DNA of 64,000 nt from Bacteroidales bacterium (GCA_024400305.1 JAKSMX010000002.1:62001-126000), one strand, 5' to 3'. Positions 1 through 7,543 are shown, counted from the stretch's first letter. Made by a program: numbers and translations. The notes: generated from the letters alone by a model not told the origin.

Positions 1-83
1 CTGTCAATTATGATGAATATCAATATTTTTATTTAAATTTATTCTAAATTAAGAAAAACTGTTTTACGTATCATTCAAAGATA

Positions 84-91
84 TATCTTTG
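84..91 (+). promoter_or_regulatory. Bacteroidota -7 promoter box for ferredoxin gene
   Basis: TATCTTTG matches the TAnnTTTG -7 consensus of the Bacteroidota housekeeping sigma factor and lies 31 bases before the ferredoxin ATG. A T-rich run about 18 bases upstream could stand in for the -33 TTTG element. Confidence 0.65.
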
Positions 92-122
92 CAAAAATTT
101 TTAACTAATAAAAAAAAGTATT

Positions 123-290
123 ATGGCTTACAAAATCACAGACAAATGCGTTGCTTGCGGTACTTGCATTGACGAGTGCCCAGTTGGAGCAATTTCAGAA
201 GGTAGCATCTATTCAATTGACCCTGACACATGTGTTTCATGCGGCACATGCGCCGGTGCATGTCCTAACGACGCTATCGTAGAAGACTAA
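123..290 (+). CDS. 2[4Fe-4S] ferredoxin, 55 aa
   Basis: This small soluble electron carrier is too short for most ORF callers but is unmistakable. Two cysteine clusters are visible, CVACGTCIDECP near residue 9 and CVSCGTCAGACP near residue 37, each with the CxxCxxCxxxCP spacing that binds one [4Fe-4S] cluster; the two halves are internal duplicates. About 55 residues is the normal size of clostridial-type bacterial ferredoxins, which shuttle low-potential electrons for enzymes such as pyruvate:ferredoxin oxidoreductase (family knowledge). The ATG sits 31 bases after a good -7 box and the gene ends in a strong intrinsic terminator, so it is probably a monocistronic, highly expressed gene. Its partner enzymes are not in the window. 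Confidence 0.95.
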   Translation: MAYKITDKCVACGTCIDECPVGAISEGSIYSIDPDTCVSCGTCAGACPNDAIVED

Positions 291-316
291 TTATTCTTAG
301 TGCATTTTAAACGGGA

Positions 317-346
317 AAAAAGCTCACTTTTGGTGAGCTTTTTTTT
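317..346 (+). terminator. Intrinsic terminator after ferredoxin
   Basis: The arms AGCTCAC and GTGAGCT flank a 5-base loop, extended by A/T pairs and followed by a run of eight T. It lies 30 bases after the ferredoxin stop codon. Confidence 0.9.
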
Positions 347-349
347 AGT

Positions 350-420
350 TGTTCAGGTGTTTGAGGAATTTAAGATGTTTAAGGAATCAAACTCCTGACT
401 ACCTCAAACTCCTAATCACC
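350..420. repeat. Intergenic imperfect inverted repeat, AGGTGTTTGAGG / CCTCAAACTCCT words
   Basis: The stretch between the ferredoxin terminator and the 3' end of the GH2 gene is made of related short words (AGGTGTTT, TTTAAGG, AAACTCCT) that fold back on themselves. It shares AGGAATTTAAG and AAACTCCT, in the same order and orientation, with the stretch at 5080-5176. It overlaps the last codons of the convergent GH2 gene. Confidence 0.55.
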
Positions 421-2222
421 TTCTGATTTATCTCTCTGATTCTCTGTTCGTTGAGTTTGATGACTTCCCTGTCGTAAGTCATCAGGCCGTTGAGTTCGAC
501 CTCGCAGTCGGTGGTCTGTGTGTAAACCGCGGCGGAGAATCCTCTTTCTATCAACTTAATCAGCATTTCAGCATATTCGATATAGGTATCGGTGACTTTC
601 TCCTCGGTGTCGTATTCTACGTATCCCCAGCCTTGCGACGGCACCCACGTGTGGCCTTCGACTTTCCTTCCGATTCCGCCATATTCACCGAGGACGGTGA
701 CGCGACAGGCATCGTAGAAATACAGTTTCGGCTCCGGATAATTATGTAAATCAAGGATGTCGCCGACAGGATAGTGGTTGCCGCCGGAAGCCGGGTTGAC
801 AAGACGCGACGGGTCGTACACCTTCGTCCAATTCACAATCTCAGGTGTGTTGAACTGTCCCCACGACTCGTTGAACGGCACCCACACTCCGATACAAGGC
901 GCAGAATACAGATAATCAATGATTTCCTTCCATTCCTTTTTATAAGTGGCTTCCGATTCCGGCGTGCGTTTGCTCATCGGCCCGTCGAAATAACGCGTTG
1001 TGACCCATCCGGGTCCGCGGCCGCCACTCGGCATGTCCTGCCAGACAATCATTCCGAGACGGTCGCAGTGATAGTACCAGCGTGCAGGCTCCACTTTCAC
1101 GTGTTTTCTTATCATATTGAAACCGAAGTCTTTGGTTTTCTGAATGTCAAACGCCAACGCCTCGTCTGTCGGGGCGGTGTAAAGTCCGTCGCACCACCAA
1201 CCCTGGTCGAGCGGGCCGAACATGAAAACCGGCTCGTTGTTGAGTTGCAGACGCACGATTCCGTTCTCATCCTTCGCCGTGCTGAACTTGCGCATCGCGA
1301 AATAGCTTTCAACCTCATCGACGACCTTGCCGCCTTTGTAGAGCTTCACTTTCATCGAATAGAGATACGGGTCGTCGGGCGACCACAGACGTGCGTCTTC
1401 CGGCATTTCAACCTCAACGGCCTCGCCGTTTATCGATTTCGCCGACGCAACAAAAGTCTCCCTTGACGCTGATTTTTCATAAACAACGACTTCAATCATA
1501 TCATCGTCACAAAGCGAAGCGATTTCAGCATCCACTTTTACAATGTGACTGTCAATGTCTGGAACGGTCTTTAAATCCTTGATATAGTTGTTGTTGACAG
1601 GTTCCATCCACACCGTCTGCCAGATTCCAGTGACCGGCGTGTACCATATTCCGTGAGGTTTTACGTGTTGCTTTCCGGTCGGCTGCTCGCCTTCGTCAGT
1701 CGGGTCCCAGACACGCACCACGAGATTGTTGCTTTTCTTCTTCAAAGCCTGCGTGATGTCAATCGTAAACGGAGTGTAACCGCCAGTGTGTGAGCCGACT
1801 TTCACGTCATTCACCCAGATGTCGCCTTTCCAGTCAACGGCACCGAAATGAAGAAGGACGCGGCGTCCGTTCCACGATGACGGCACTTCAAAATCACGCT
1901 GATACCAAAGCTCATTGTCTTTCCCAACATATTTCTGGACACCCGAAAGCGACGACTCGATGCAAAACGGGACTAAAATCTTCCCGTCAAAATTTTCAAT
2001 CTGATGTTCGCCGCACGGACGGATCGCATAATTCCACAAACCATTGAGGTTCAGCCATTCCGAGCGTTCCATCATCGGACGAGGATATTCCGGCAAGGCG
2101 TTTTCAGGCGAAACCTCCGCCGCCCAACGCGTCTTCAAACTGTCACCAGCCGGCGCATATTGGGCAGACATCATGCTTTGAATCAAAAACATGCAAAAAA
2201 ACAGGATGTAATTTCGTTTCAT
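399..2222 (-). CDS. Exported glycoside hydrolase family 2 protein (beta-galactosidase/glucuronidase-like)
   Basis: The 607-aa protein begins with a hydrophobic signal peptide ending near SAQ, so it is exported, probably to the periplasm. It has the GH2 order: an N-terminal jelly-roll sugar-binding domain (about 45-215, with LNGLWNYAI and VPFCIESSLSG), an immunoglobulin-like domain (about 215-315) and a C-terminal TIM barrel. The barrel contains the acid/base motif VPFNESWGQF (Glu of NES) and a nucleophile candidate in LGEYGG. Both catalytic glutamates are present. GH2 retaining enzymes release beta-linked galactose, glucuronate or mannose; the substrate cannot be told here. At about 600 residues it is the short GH2 type without extra C-terminal domains. 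It stands alone, with no SusC/SusD pair or regulator that would mark a polysaccharide utilisation locus. A 23-bp tandem repeat lies just upstream of its start. Confidence 0.88.
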   Translation of the reverse strand: MKRNYILFFCMFLIQSMMSAQYAPAGDSLKTRWAAEVSPENALPEYPRPMMERSEWLNLNGLWNYAIRPCGEHQIENFDGKILVPFCIESSLSGVQKYVGKDNELWYQRDFEVPSSWNGRRVLLHFGAVDWKGDIWVNDVKVGSHTGGYTPFTIDITQALKKKSNNLVVRVWDPTDEGEQPTGKQHVKPHGIWYTPVTGIWQTVWMEPVNNNYIKDLKTVPDIDSHIVKVDAEIASLCDDDMIEVVVYEKSASRETFVASAKSINGEAVEVEMPEDARLWSPDDPYLYSMKVKLYKGGKVVDEVESYFAMRKFSTAKDENGIVRLQLNNEPVFMFGPLDQGWWCDGLYTAPTDEALAFDIQKTKDFGFNMIRKHVKVEPARWYYHCDRLGMIVWQDMPSGGRGPGWVTTRYFDGPMSKRTPESEATYKKEWKEIIDYLYSAPCIGVWVPFNESWGQFNTPEIVNWTKVYDPSRLVNPASGGNHYPVGDILDLHNYPEPKLYFYDACRVTVLGEYGGIGRKVEGHTWVPSQGWGYVEYDTEEKVTDTYIEYAEMLIKLIERGFSAAVYTQTTDCEVELNGLMTYDREVIKLNEQRIREINQKVIRSLR

Positions 2223-2234
2223 TTTATTAGTTTA

Positions 2235-2280
2235 TAACACAGGTTGCACAAGTTTTTTAACACGAGTTGCACAAGTTTTT
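2235..2280. repeat. Two tandem 23-bp direct repeats upstream of the GH2 gene
   Basis: TAACACAGGTTGCACAAG at 2235 recurs as TAACACGAGTTGCACAAG at 2258, a period of 23 bp. Both copies end in a T run. They start 13 bases upstream of the GH2 start codon on the minus strand, so they lie in its promoter or leader. Confidence 0.75.
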
Positions 2281-2306
2281 TTCTCTTAACTCTTCTCGTT
2301 CCTCTC

Positions 2307-2750
2307 TTAACTCTTCTTCTCGTTTTTCTCTAAATTATCTTTCATTTGCAGCGACACCTTCACAAACGTCTTCAGGTCATTTTCATCAATGCCTTTAACC
2401 ACGTCATTCATGAAATCTATCGCCACTTCGGTGGTTGCAAGTTCCATATCGGCGCCCTCCTGGGTAAGCGCAATCTTGTTGATTCTGCGGTCAACCTCAT
2501 CTACGGTGCGGAAAACCAAATTCTTTTTCTCAAGAGAATCAATGAATTTCGTAACCGAATTTTTGTCTTTTTGAATGACCTCGGCAATCCTCTGCTGCGA
2601 AATTGCCTGTTCCTTCCAGAGCCAATCCATCACTAGAAACTGCTCCGGCGTCAGATTAATGTTGTTTTTGTTCAAAATATCGGCGAAATACTTTTTTATC
2701 CTGCAATTCAGGATGTTAGTATAAACAGCGATCTCCTTAATTACCATCAT
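2307..2750 (-). CDS. MarR-family transcriptional regulator
   Basis: A winged-helix DNA-binding protein of about 147 residues. The recognition region reads ISQQRIAEVIQKDKNSVTKF and is followed by the wing sequence EVDRRINKIALTQEG, whose DxR motif (here DRR) is diagnostic of MarR proteins. MarR dimers usually repress nearby genes and are released by small aromatic or lipophilic ligands. The open frame extends to 2801, but the -7 box TATATTTG lies at 2775-2782, inside that extension, so the start is one of two adjacent ATGs at 2750 or 2747. It is transcribed in the same direction as the alpha-oxoamine synthase gene upstream of it, 154 bases away, but has its own promoter. The last codons lie in a short tandem duplication that continues beyond the stop. 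Confidence 0.85.
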   Translation of the reverse strand: MMVIKEIAVYTNILNCRIKKYFADILNKNNINLTPEQFLVMDWLWKEQAISQQRIAEVIQKDKNSVTKFIDSLEKKNLVFRTVDEVDRRINKIALTQEGADMELATTEVAIDFMNDVVKGIDENDLKTFVKVSLQMKDNLEKNEKKS

Positions 2751-2774
2751 AAGCGCAAGAATTATAAATTCCCG

Positions 2775-2782
2775 CAAATATA
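2775..2782 (-). promoter_or_regulatory. -7 promoter box for the MarR gene
   Basis: On the minus strand this reads TATATTTG. It lies 24 bases before the ATG at 2750, which decides the start of the MarR gene against the longer frame. Confidence 0.65.
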
Positions 2783-2904
2783 CAATGTTTTTTTTATACA
2801 ATCATAAAAATTGGAATATTTTTTTCAACAGGAAGAACGTGAAGTGACAGGATTTTTCTGCCGCCCCACGCCCTTTCTAAATTTATGTCTTTCAACTTTG
2901 CAGA

Positions 2905-4164
2905 CTAAAGAATCGCCATGTCGGGCATTTCCTTGCCGTCGTATTCTCCCCTTTCGAGTTTTTCCTTTATCTCCTTGAAAGCGTTCAGTGTATAATGGAC
3001 GTCTTCGAGCGAATGCGCCGCCGTCGGGATGATTCTGAAGATGATCATGCCCTGCGGGATGACCGGGTACGTCACGATTGAACAGAAAATCTTGTAGTTT
3101 GTACGGAGGTCGAGTGCGATCTGCGCCGCCTGTTCTGTGTTTCCTGGCAGGAAAATCGGGGTGACACAAGCCTCCGCCGGCCCGATGTTGAAGCCGAGTT
3201 CGCGGAAACCGTTCTGCAAAGTGCGCGTCACCGTCCACAGTTTCTTGCGGAGCTCGTCGCCTTCCGCGCTGCGGATAATCTCCAGACGTTTCAGGCAGCC
3301 TTCCACTATCGGCATCGGGAGCGACTTCGCATACATCTGCGAGCGCATGTTATAACGCAGATAATCAATGATATACTTCGGCCCGGCAACAAATCCGCCG
3401 ATGATTGCCATTGACTTTGCGTATGCGCCGATGTAAAGGTCGATTTCGTCCATCACGCCGAAATGCTCGGATGTGCCGCGTCCCGTCGGACCCATACAGC
3501 CGAAGCCGTGAGCGTCGTCGATGAGAATCCTGAACTGATATTTCTTCTTGAGTTCGACAATCTTATCGAGAATGCCGAGCGCGCCGGTCATGCCGAAAAC
3601 GCCTTCCGTTATGAGAAGTATTCCGCCGCCGGTCTTCTTTGTGATCTCGGTCGCTTTCTGCAAAGCCTTCTCGCAACTTGCGATGTCGTTGTGCCTGAAA
3701 TGGAACGACTGTCCCATGTGAAGACGTTTTCCGTCGATAAGACATGCGTGCGCCTCGGCATCGAAGACGATGACATCATGACGGGTGCAAAGCGCATCGA
3801 TAGTCGAAACGATTCCCTGATAGCCGAAATTAAATTCGTAAGCGTCCTCTTTGTGTTCAAAATCAGCGAGTTCGCGTTCAAGCTGCTCGTGCAGACGTGT
3901 GTTTCCGCTCATCATCCTGGCACCCATCGGATACGCCAGACCCCAGCGTGCCGCAGCCTCGGCATCCACTTTCCTGACTTCCGGATGATTGGCGAGGCCG
4001 AGATAATTGTTCAGGCTCCAGCACAAAACGTCAACGCCGTTGAAACGCATGTGCGGCCCGAGTTCGCCTTCAAGTCGCGGGAACGCAAAATACCCGTGAA
4101 TGCGGTCCATATACTGCCCGATCGGACCACCTGAATCATGTTTTATCCTTTCAAAAATTTCCAT
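2905..4164 (-). CDS. Alpha-oxoamine synthase family PLP enzyme (serine palmitoyltransferase- or cysteate acyltransferase-like)
   Basis: The 419-aa protein has the fold-type I PLP signature of the alpha-oxoamine synthases, which condense an amino acid with an acyl thioester and lose CO2. Visible are the ring-stacking histidine in DAEAHACLIDG, the PLP-binding IDDAHGFGCMGPTGRG, the Schiff-base lysine in GAYAKSMAIIGGFVAG and the C-terminal arginine region RIIPTAAH. The family includes KBL, BioF, HemA, serine palmitoyltransferase and cysteate acyltransferase of sulfonolipid synthesis. A bona fide KBL lies at 61749-62936 and this protein is clearly different from it. Its divergent neighbour is a short-chain dehydrogenase, the enzyme type needed for the next step (reduction of the 3-keto lipid base), so a sphingoid or sulfonolipid base is the best inference. 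The amino-acid substrate cannot be read from sequence. Confidence 0.85.
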   Translation of the reverse strand: MEIFERIKHDSGGPIGQYMDRIHGYFAFPRLEGELGPHMRFNGVDVLCWSLNNYLGLANHPEVRKVDAEAAARWGLAYPMGARMMSGNTRLHEQLERELADFEHKEDAYEFNFGYQGIVSTIDALCTRHDVIVFDAEAHACLIDGKRLHMGQSFHFRHNDIASCEKALQKATEITKKTGGGILLITEGVFGMTGALGILDKIVELKKKYQFRILIDDAHGFGCMGPTGRGTSEHFGVMDEIDLYIGAYAKSMAIIGGFVAGPKYIIDYLRYNMRSQMYAKSLPMPIVEGCLKRLEIIRSAEGDELRKKLWTVTRTLQNGFRELGFNIGPAEACVTPIFLPGNTEQAAQIALDLRTNYKIFCSIVTYPVIPQGMIIFRIIPTAAHSLEDVHYTLNAFKEIKEKLERGEYDGKEMPDMAIL

Positions 4165-4200
4165 TTTATGATGTTATTTCGTTAATGATTTTTAAACGGG

Positions 4201-4208
4201 CAAAATTA
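4201..4208 (-). promoter_or_regulatory. -7 promoter box for the alpha-oxoamine synthase gene
   Basis: On the minus strand this reads TAATTTTG, 36 bases before the ATG at 4164. It is back to back with the plus-strand box at 4254-4261, with 45 bases between them, so the two divergent genes share a control region. Confidence 0.65.
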
Positions 4209-4253
4209 GTAAAAATATTTACAATAAACGCAATTACTTTTAAAAAACTTTTC

Positions 4254-4261
4254 TACTTTTG
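4254..4261 (+). promoter_or_regulatory. -7 promoter box for the SDR gene
   Basis: TACTTTTG lies 22 bases before the ATG at 4284. It falls inside the longer open frame that begins at 4185, which rules out that earlier start. Confidence 0.7.
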
Positions 4262-4283
4262 CATTTTGAAAAAAACACCATAT

Positions 4284-5075
4284 ATGATACGACTTTTCAA
4301 CAAGAACGCATTGATAACAGGAGCAAGTTCGGGAATCGGGGCGGCGATTGCGAAACAACTCGCCAAAGAAGGCTGCAACCTGTTCCTGACCGGGCAGAAC
4401 GAACAACGTCTTCTGGAAACGAAGGAGATTTGCGAGAAAGAAGGCGTAAAAATATTTCATCACAAAAGCGATTTCTCTGATTTTCAGTCAATTGACAAAT
4501 TAGCGGAAACAATCAAGAATATTGATTTTAATGTTGATTTATTCGTCTTGAACGCCGGCATTTCGCAACGAAGCCGCGGATTTGACACCGATTTCGCCAC
4601 CGACGAGAAGATAATGCAGGTTAATTATTGGAGCCATGTCTATCTCATCAAGAGATTCAAAGACGAAATTCTCGCCTCGGAACACGTCAACATCGCCGTG
4701 ACGACTTCATTGGCCGGACTTTTCGGCTTCCCGTTGAGGACATCATATTGCTCTTCAAAACATGCGTTATTCGGTTTTTTCGAATCGTTAGACCTTGAAT
4801 ATCAAAATATTAATGTCACTTTTTTGATTCCTGGAAGAATCAACACGCCGATCAGCAAAAGCGCATTGCTTGGGAACGGCAAAAAATATTCAAAGATGGA
4901 TGAAGGTCAAGCGAAAGGCATGGATGTTGACAAAGCAGCCGCCAAAGCGGTGAAAGCCATCAAAAAGGAGAAGCACAGGCAGCTGATAGGCAAAAGCGAA
5001 ATCCTGATGGCGTATATTAATAGGTATATGCCGTGGCTTTATTATAAAATCGCGAAAAACATATCACCAACGTAA
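4284..5075 (+). CDS. Short-chain dehydrogenase/reductase, candidate 3-keto-lipid-base reductase
   Basis: A classical SDR of 263 residues. The NAD(P)-binding motif TGASSGIG is near residue 12, NAG near residue 93, the catalytic Ser in TTSLAG and the YxxxK pair in SYCSSKHALFG. The C-terminal part is hydrophobic (YINRYMPWLYYKIAK), suggesting membrane association as in the DHRS7/KDSR group. It is divergent from the alpha-oxoamine synthase gene across a shared promoter region, which suggests it reduces the 3-keto product of that enzyme (inference). The open frame could start at 4185 but the promoter box at 4254 places the start at 4284. It could equally be an SDR of unrelated specificity; the fold assignment is firm, the substrate is not. 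Confidence 0.85.
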   Translation: MIRLFNKNALITGASSGIGAAIAKQLAKEGCNLFLTGQNEQRLLETKEICEKEGVKIFHHKSDFSDFQSIDKLAETIKNIDFNVDLFVLNAGISQRSRGFDTDFATDEKIMQVNYWSHVYLIKRFKDEILASEHVNIAVTTSLAGLFGFPLRTSYCSSKHALFGFFESLDLEYQNINVTFLIPGRINTPISKSALLGNGKKYSKMDEGQAKGMDVDKAAAKAVKAIKKEKHRQLIGKSEILMAYINRYMPWLYYKIAKNISPT

Positions 5076-5079
5076 TAAA

Positions 5080-5176
5080 TCAGGAATTTAAGGTAATTAG
5101 GTATCTGAAACTCCTTAAAAACCCGAAACACCTTAAACACCTTAAACACCTAAAAACACCTAAAAACACCTAAAAA
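5080..5176. repeat. Run of AAACACCT/CCTTAAA words before the VOC gene
   Basis: Near-tandem short words (ACACCTTAA twice, then AAAAACACCT three times) fill the space between the SDR stop and the VOC start and run right up to the ATG at 5177. The first part matches the stretch at 350-420 in order and orientation (AGGAATTTAAG, AAACTCCT). Confidence 0.7.
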
Positions 5177-6238
5177 ATGAAAGAAAAAGTAATTTGCGGA
5201 ATCCAGCAGATCGGAATCGGGGTCGAAGACCTGATGACTGCATGGAAATGGTACAATCAGAACCTTAACATTGAGTTGAAAATAGTTGATGCAGAAGGAG
5301 TTGCGGAGAGGATGCTTCCTTATACCGGCGGAAAGCCGCAGCCGCGCCACGCCATCCTCGCCATCGCACAGAGAGGCGGAGGCGGCTTTGAAATATGGCA
5401 GCCCCAAGGCCGCAAGGTCGTTTATCCGAACGAGCCGCTGCAACTCGGCGACTACGGCATCAACATCGCGAAAGTCAAGGCGAAAGACGTGAAACGCGCC
5501 TACAATGAACTGAAAGCCAAAGGAATCGAAATGCTCAGCGAAGTCAACGTCTCGCCGTTGGGACTGGAACATTTTTACATGAAAGACCCATGGGGAAACA
5601 TTTTTGAAATCGAGCATGACGACTACTGTTTCATCAATGTTGACAAATACACCGGCGGTGTCAACGGTGCCGTAATGGGCGTTTCCGATATGGACAAATC
5701 AATTGATTTCTACACAAAACTTCTTGATTATGACGTAGTTGCTTTTGACGAGACACGGACATTCGATGATTTCGGCAATGTCCCCGGCGGGAATTGCAAA
5801 ATGCGTCGTGTGGAGCTTGTCCGTTCAAAACCATTCACCGGGTCGTTGAGCGCTGTCATGGGAAGCTCCCACATTGAATTGATACAGAATCTTGAAAAGC
5901 CATGCAAGAAGACCCTCGAAGGTCGTTGGTGGGGCGATCCGGGGTTCATCCATCTATGTTTCGACATCCGTAACATGAGCAAGATACACGAGGCGGCGTT
6001 GTCACTCGGCCATGACTTCGTATGCGACGGCGGCGAGGACTTCAACATGGGCGATGCGAACGGGCATTTCACCTACGTCGAAGATCCCGACGGCGCACTG
6101 ATCGAGTTCGTTGAGACATTCAAAATCCCGATTTACAAGAAGTTAGGGTTATACATCAATCTCAAAAACAGAGACGACCACAAACCGCTTTGCAGCTTGG
6201 TGACCAAAGCGTTAAGATTTGCGAAAGTGAAGTTTTAG
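5177..6238 (+). CDS. Two-domain VOC (glyoxalase/dioxygenase superfamily) protein
   Basis: The 353-aa protein holds two vicinal-oxygen-chelate modules, about residues 8-150 and 160-310. Each ends with the typical strand and acidic metal ligand: DPWGNIFEIEHDD in the first and DPDGALIEFVE in the second. Further candidate ligands are His in MGSSHIELIQ and GFIHLCFDI. VOC enzymes bind a divalent metal and act as glyoxalases, ring-cleavage dioxygenases or epimerases. The arrangement and length recall 4-hydroxyphenylpyruvate dioxygenase, but the C-terminal region differs and I do not assign that activity. It follows the SDR gene by 101 bases on the same strand with no visible promoter of its own, so the two may be co-transcribed. 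Function unknown. Confidence 0.8.
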   Translation: MKEKVICGIQQIGIGVEDLMTAWKWYNQNLNIELKIVDAEGVAERMLPYTGGKPQPRHAILAIAQRGGGGFEIWQPQGRKVVYPNEPLQLGDYGINIAKVKAKDVKRAYNELKAKGIEMLSEVNVSPLGLEHFYMKDPWGNIFEIEHDDYCFINVDKYTGGVNGAVMGVSDMDKSIDFYTKLLDYDVVAFDETRTFDDFGNVPGGNCKMRRVELVRSKPFTGSLSAVMGSSHIELIQNLEKPCKKTLEGRWWGDPGFIHLCFDIRNMSKIHEAALSLGHDFVCDGGEDFNMGDANGHFTYVEDPDGALIEFVETFKIPIYKKLGLYINLKNRDDHKPLCSLVTKALRFAKVKF

Positions 6239-6342
6239 TTAAGAGAGGAGTGTTAAGAGTGGAGTGTTAAGAGATAAGAGAGCGCGAAACGGCCACTGTC
6301 GCTTCGCGCTCTCTTATCTCTACACTCTTATCTCTTAACTAA
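6238..6342. terminator. Long inverted repeat between convergent genes, bidirectional terminator
   Basis: Perfect 16-bp arms (GATAAGAGAGCGCGAA at 6273-6288 and its complement at 6303-6318) are extended outward by repeated TTAAGAG and AGTGT words, so almost the whole gap folds into one hairpin. It fills the space between the VOC stop and the skp stop exactly. Confidence 0.75.
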
Positions 6343-6858
6343 TTAAAGGCCGAGTTTTGCCTTCACGTCAGCTGTGATGTCAATGGCATCTGCTCCGATG
6401 TAAACGATGGCGCCGACTGACTTGTCGAAGATGTACGTATAACCTTTTTCCTTACCGACAGCGTTGACAGCATTCTGAACCTTCTCAATGACCGGTGTCA
6501 AAAGTTCGATTCTCTTTTCATCAAATGCTGATTCTGCGTTTGCCTGAAATTCTTGAATTCTTCCCTGTAAATCAACGATTTCCTTTTCTTTTGACTGACG
6601 AAGAATGTTTGACATTGTTGCAGCGTTAGCTTCGTACTCTTTCATTTTTGTCTGATACTCATTTGCCATTGTCTGAAGCTGAGCTTGAAGCTCTGTGTAA
6701 TAAGCCTGAAGATCCTGTTCGATTTTTGCTCTTTCCGGCATGATTTCAGTGATGACCGACGAATCGACGTAAGCGATTTTAACTGACTGGGCGTTTGCTG
6801 CATAGCTGACTCCAAATGCTAATGCTAACACGCATAATACTTTAGAAAACTTTTTCAT
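6343..6858 (-). CDS. OmpH/Skp-family periplasmic chaperone
   Basis: A 171-aa protein with a clear signal peptide (cut near SYAANAQ), the conserved IAYVDSSVI strand after it and a long central helical region rich in Glu, Gln and Lys (about 45-120) that forms the coiled-coil tentacles of Skp. Skp holds unfolded outer-membrane proteins in the periplasm on their way to BamA. It is the last gene of the series porG-like, uppS, bamA, skp, skp. The 67-base gap before it carries a -7 box, so it can be expressed apart from the genes upstream. It is a paralogue of the next protein upstream; tandem skp genes behind bamA are usual in this phylum. Confidence 0.92.
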   Translation of the reverse strand: MKKFSKVLCVLALAFGVSYAANAQSVKIAYVDSSVITEIMPERAKIEQDLQAYYTELQAQLQTMANEYQTKMKEYEANAATMSNILRQSKEKEIVDLQGRIQEFQANAESAFDEKRIELLTPVIEKVQNAVNAVGKEKGYTYIFDKSVGAIVYIGADAIDITADVKAKLGL

Positions 6859-6893
6859 ATTTATTTATTTTAAATTTAACTTCAAATTTGCTG

Positions 6894-6901
6894 CAAAGAT
6901 A
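6894..6901 (-). promoter_or_regulatory. -7 promoter box for the distal skp gene
   Basis: On the minus strand this reads TATCTTTG, 35 bases before the ATG at 6858. It allows internal transcription within the bam-skp cluster. Confidence 0.6.
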
Positions 6902-6925
6902 TAAAAAAATCCGACACCTGATAAA

Positions 6926-7543
6926 TTATTTTTTCTGTCCACCAGGATTTGATGCAGGACGCTGTCCTCCAGCACCGGACGAACGTTTGCGGTCTTCTTT
7001 TCTGACGGTCTGCATCACGTTGCCGATTTCGTCAAGAACCTCGTCGCTGATGTCATTCTTCTCATTACAGAAAAGAATGGTGGTACCTGATGCCTTGTCG
7101 AAAACGAAAGCGTAGTTCTTGAGCAGAGCCAATTGATTTATTGCGTTATAGATTTTCTCCTGTATTGGCTGTATCAATTCAATTCTCTTGGTGAAAAGCT
7201 GTCCCTCCGGTCCGAAATATTGCATTTGAAGATTGACAATTTCCTGTTCCTTGGTGGAAATCTGTTCTTCTTTTTTCCTTTTCTGCTCATCGGTCAGAAG
7301 CACCGATTCAGTCTGATAGTCACGTTTCAGCTCTTCGAGTTTTGTGCGTAACGTCTTGATTTCATTTTCCCATTTTGCCGAAAGCTGATTGATTTGTTCT
7401 TGAGCATCGCCGTATTCCGGGATGTTTTGCAGAATATAATCAGAATCGACGAAAGCAAATTTCTGGTTTCCCTGAGCGTTTGAATGGTTTATGCTCCAAA
7501 AAAGCAACACGGCCATTAACAATAACGATTTTGTAGTCTTCAT
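6926..7543 (-). CDS. OmpH/Skp-family periplasmic chaperone (proximal copy)
   Basis: A 205-aa exported protein. The signal peptide ends near SNAQG, the KFAFVDSDYIL strand follows, and a long helical coiled-coil region covers about residues 45-130. The C-terminal tail after residue 180 is charged and glycine-rich (RKRSSGAGGQRPASNPGG), an addition not present in the distal copy. It lies 41 bases downstream of bamA on the same strand and is almost certainly co-transcribed with it. It should deliver outer-membrane proteins to the neighbouring BamA; the difference in role between the two copies cannot be seen. Confidence 0.92.
   Translation of the reverse strand: MKTTKSLLLMAVLLFWSINHSNAQGNQKFAFVDSDYILQNIPEYGDAQEQINQLSAKWENEIKTLRTKLEELKRDYQTESVLLTDEQKRKKEEQISTKEQEIVNLQMQYFGPEGQLFTKRIELIQPIQEKIYNAINQLALLKNYAFVFDKASGTTILFCNEKNDISDEVLDEIGNVMQTVRKEDRKRSSGAGGQRPASNPGGQKK

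Noticed and set aside
774..1466. 230-codon open frame opposite the GH2 gene
   Set aside because: Shadow of the GH2 coding strand, Arg/Val/His-rich, without promoter.
5177..6238. 4-hydroxyphenylpyruvate dioxygenase
   Set aside because: Two VOC modules and the length are suggestive, but the C-terminal signature of HPPD is not present, so only the superfamily is called.
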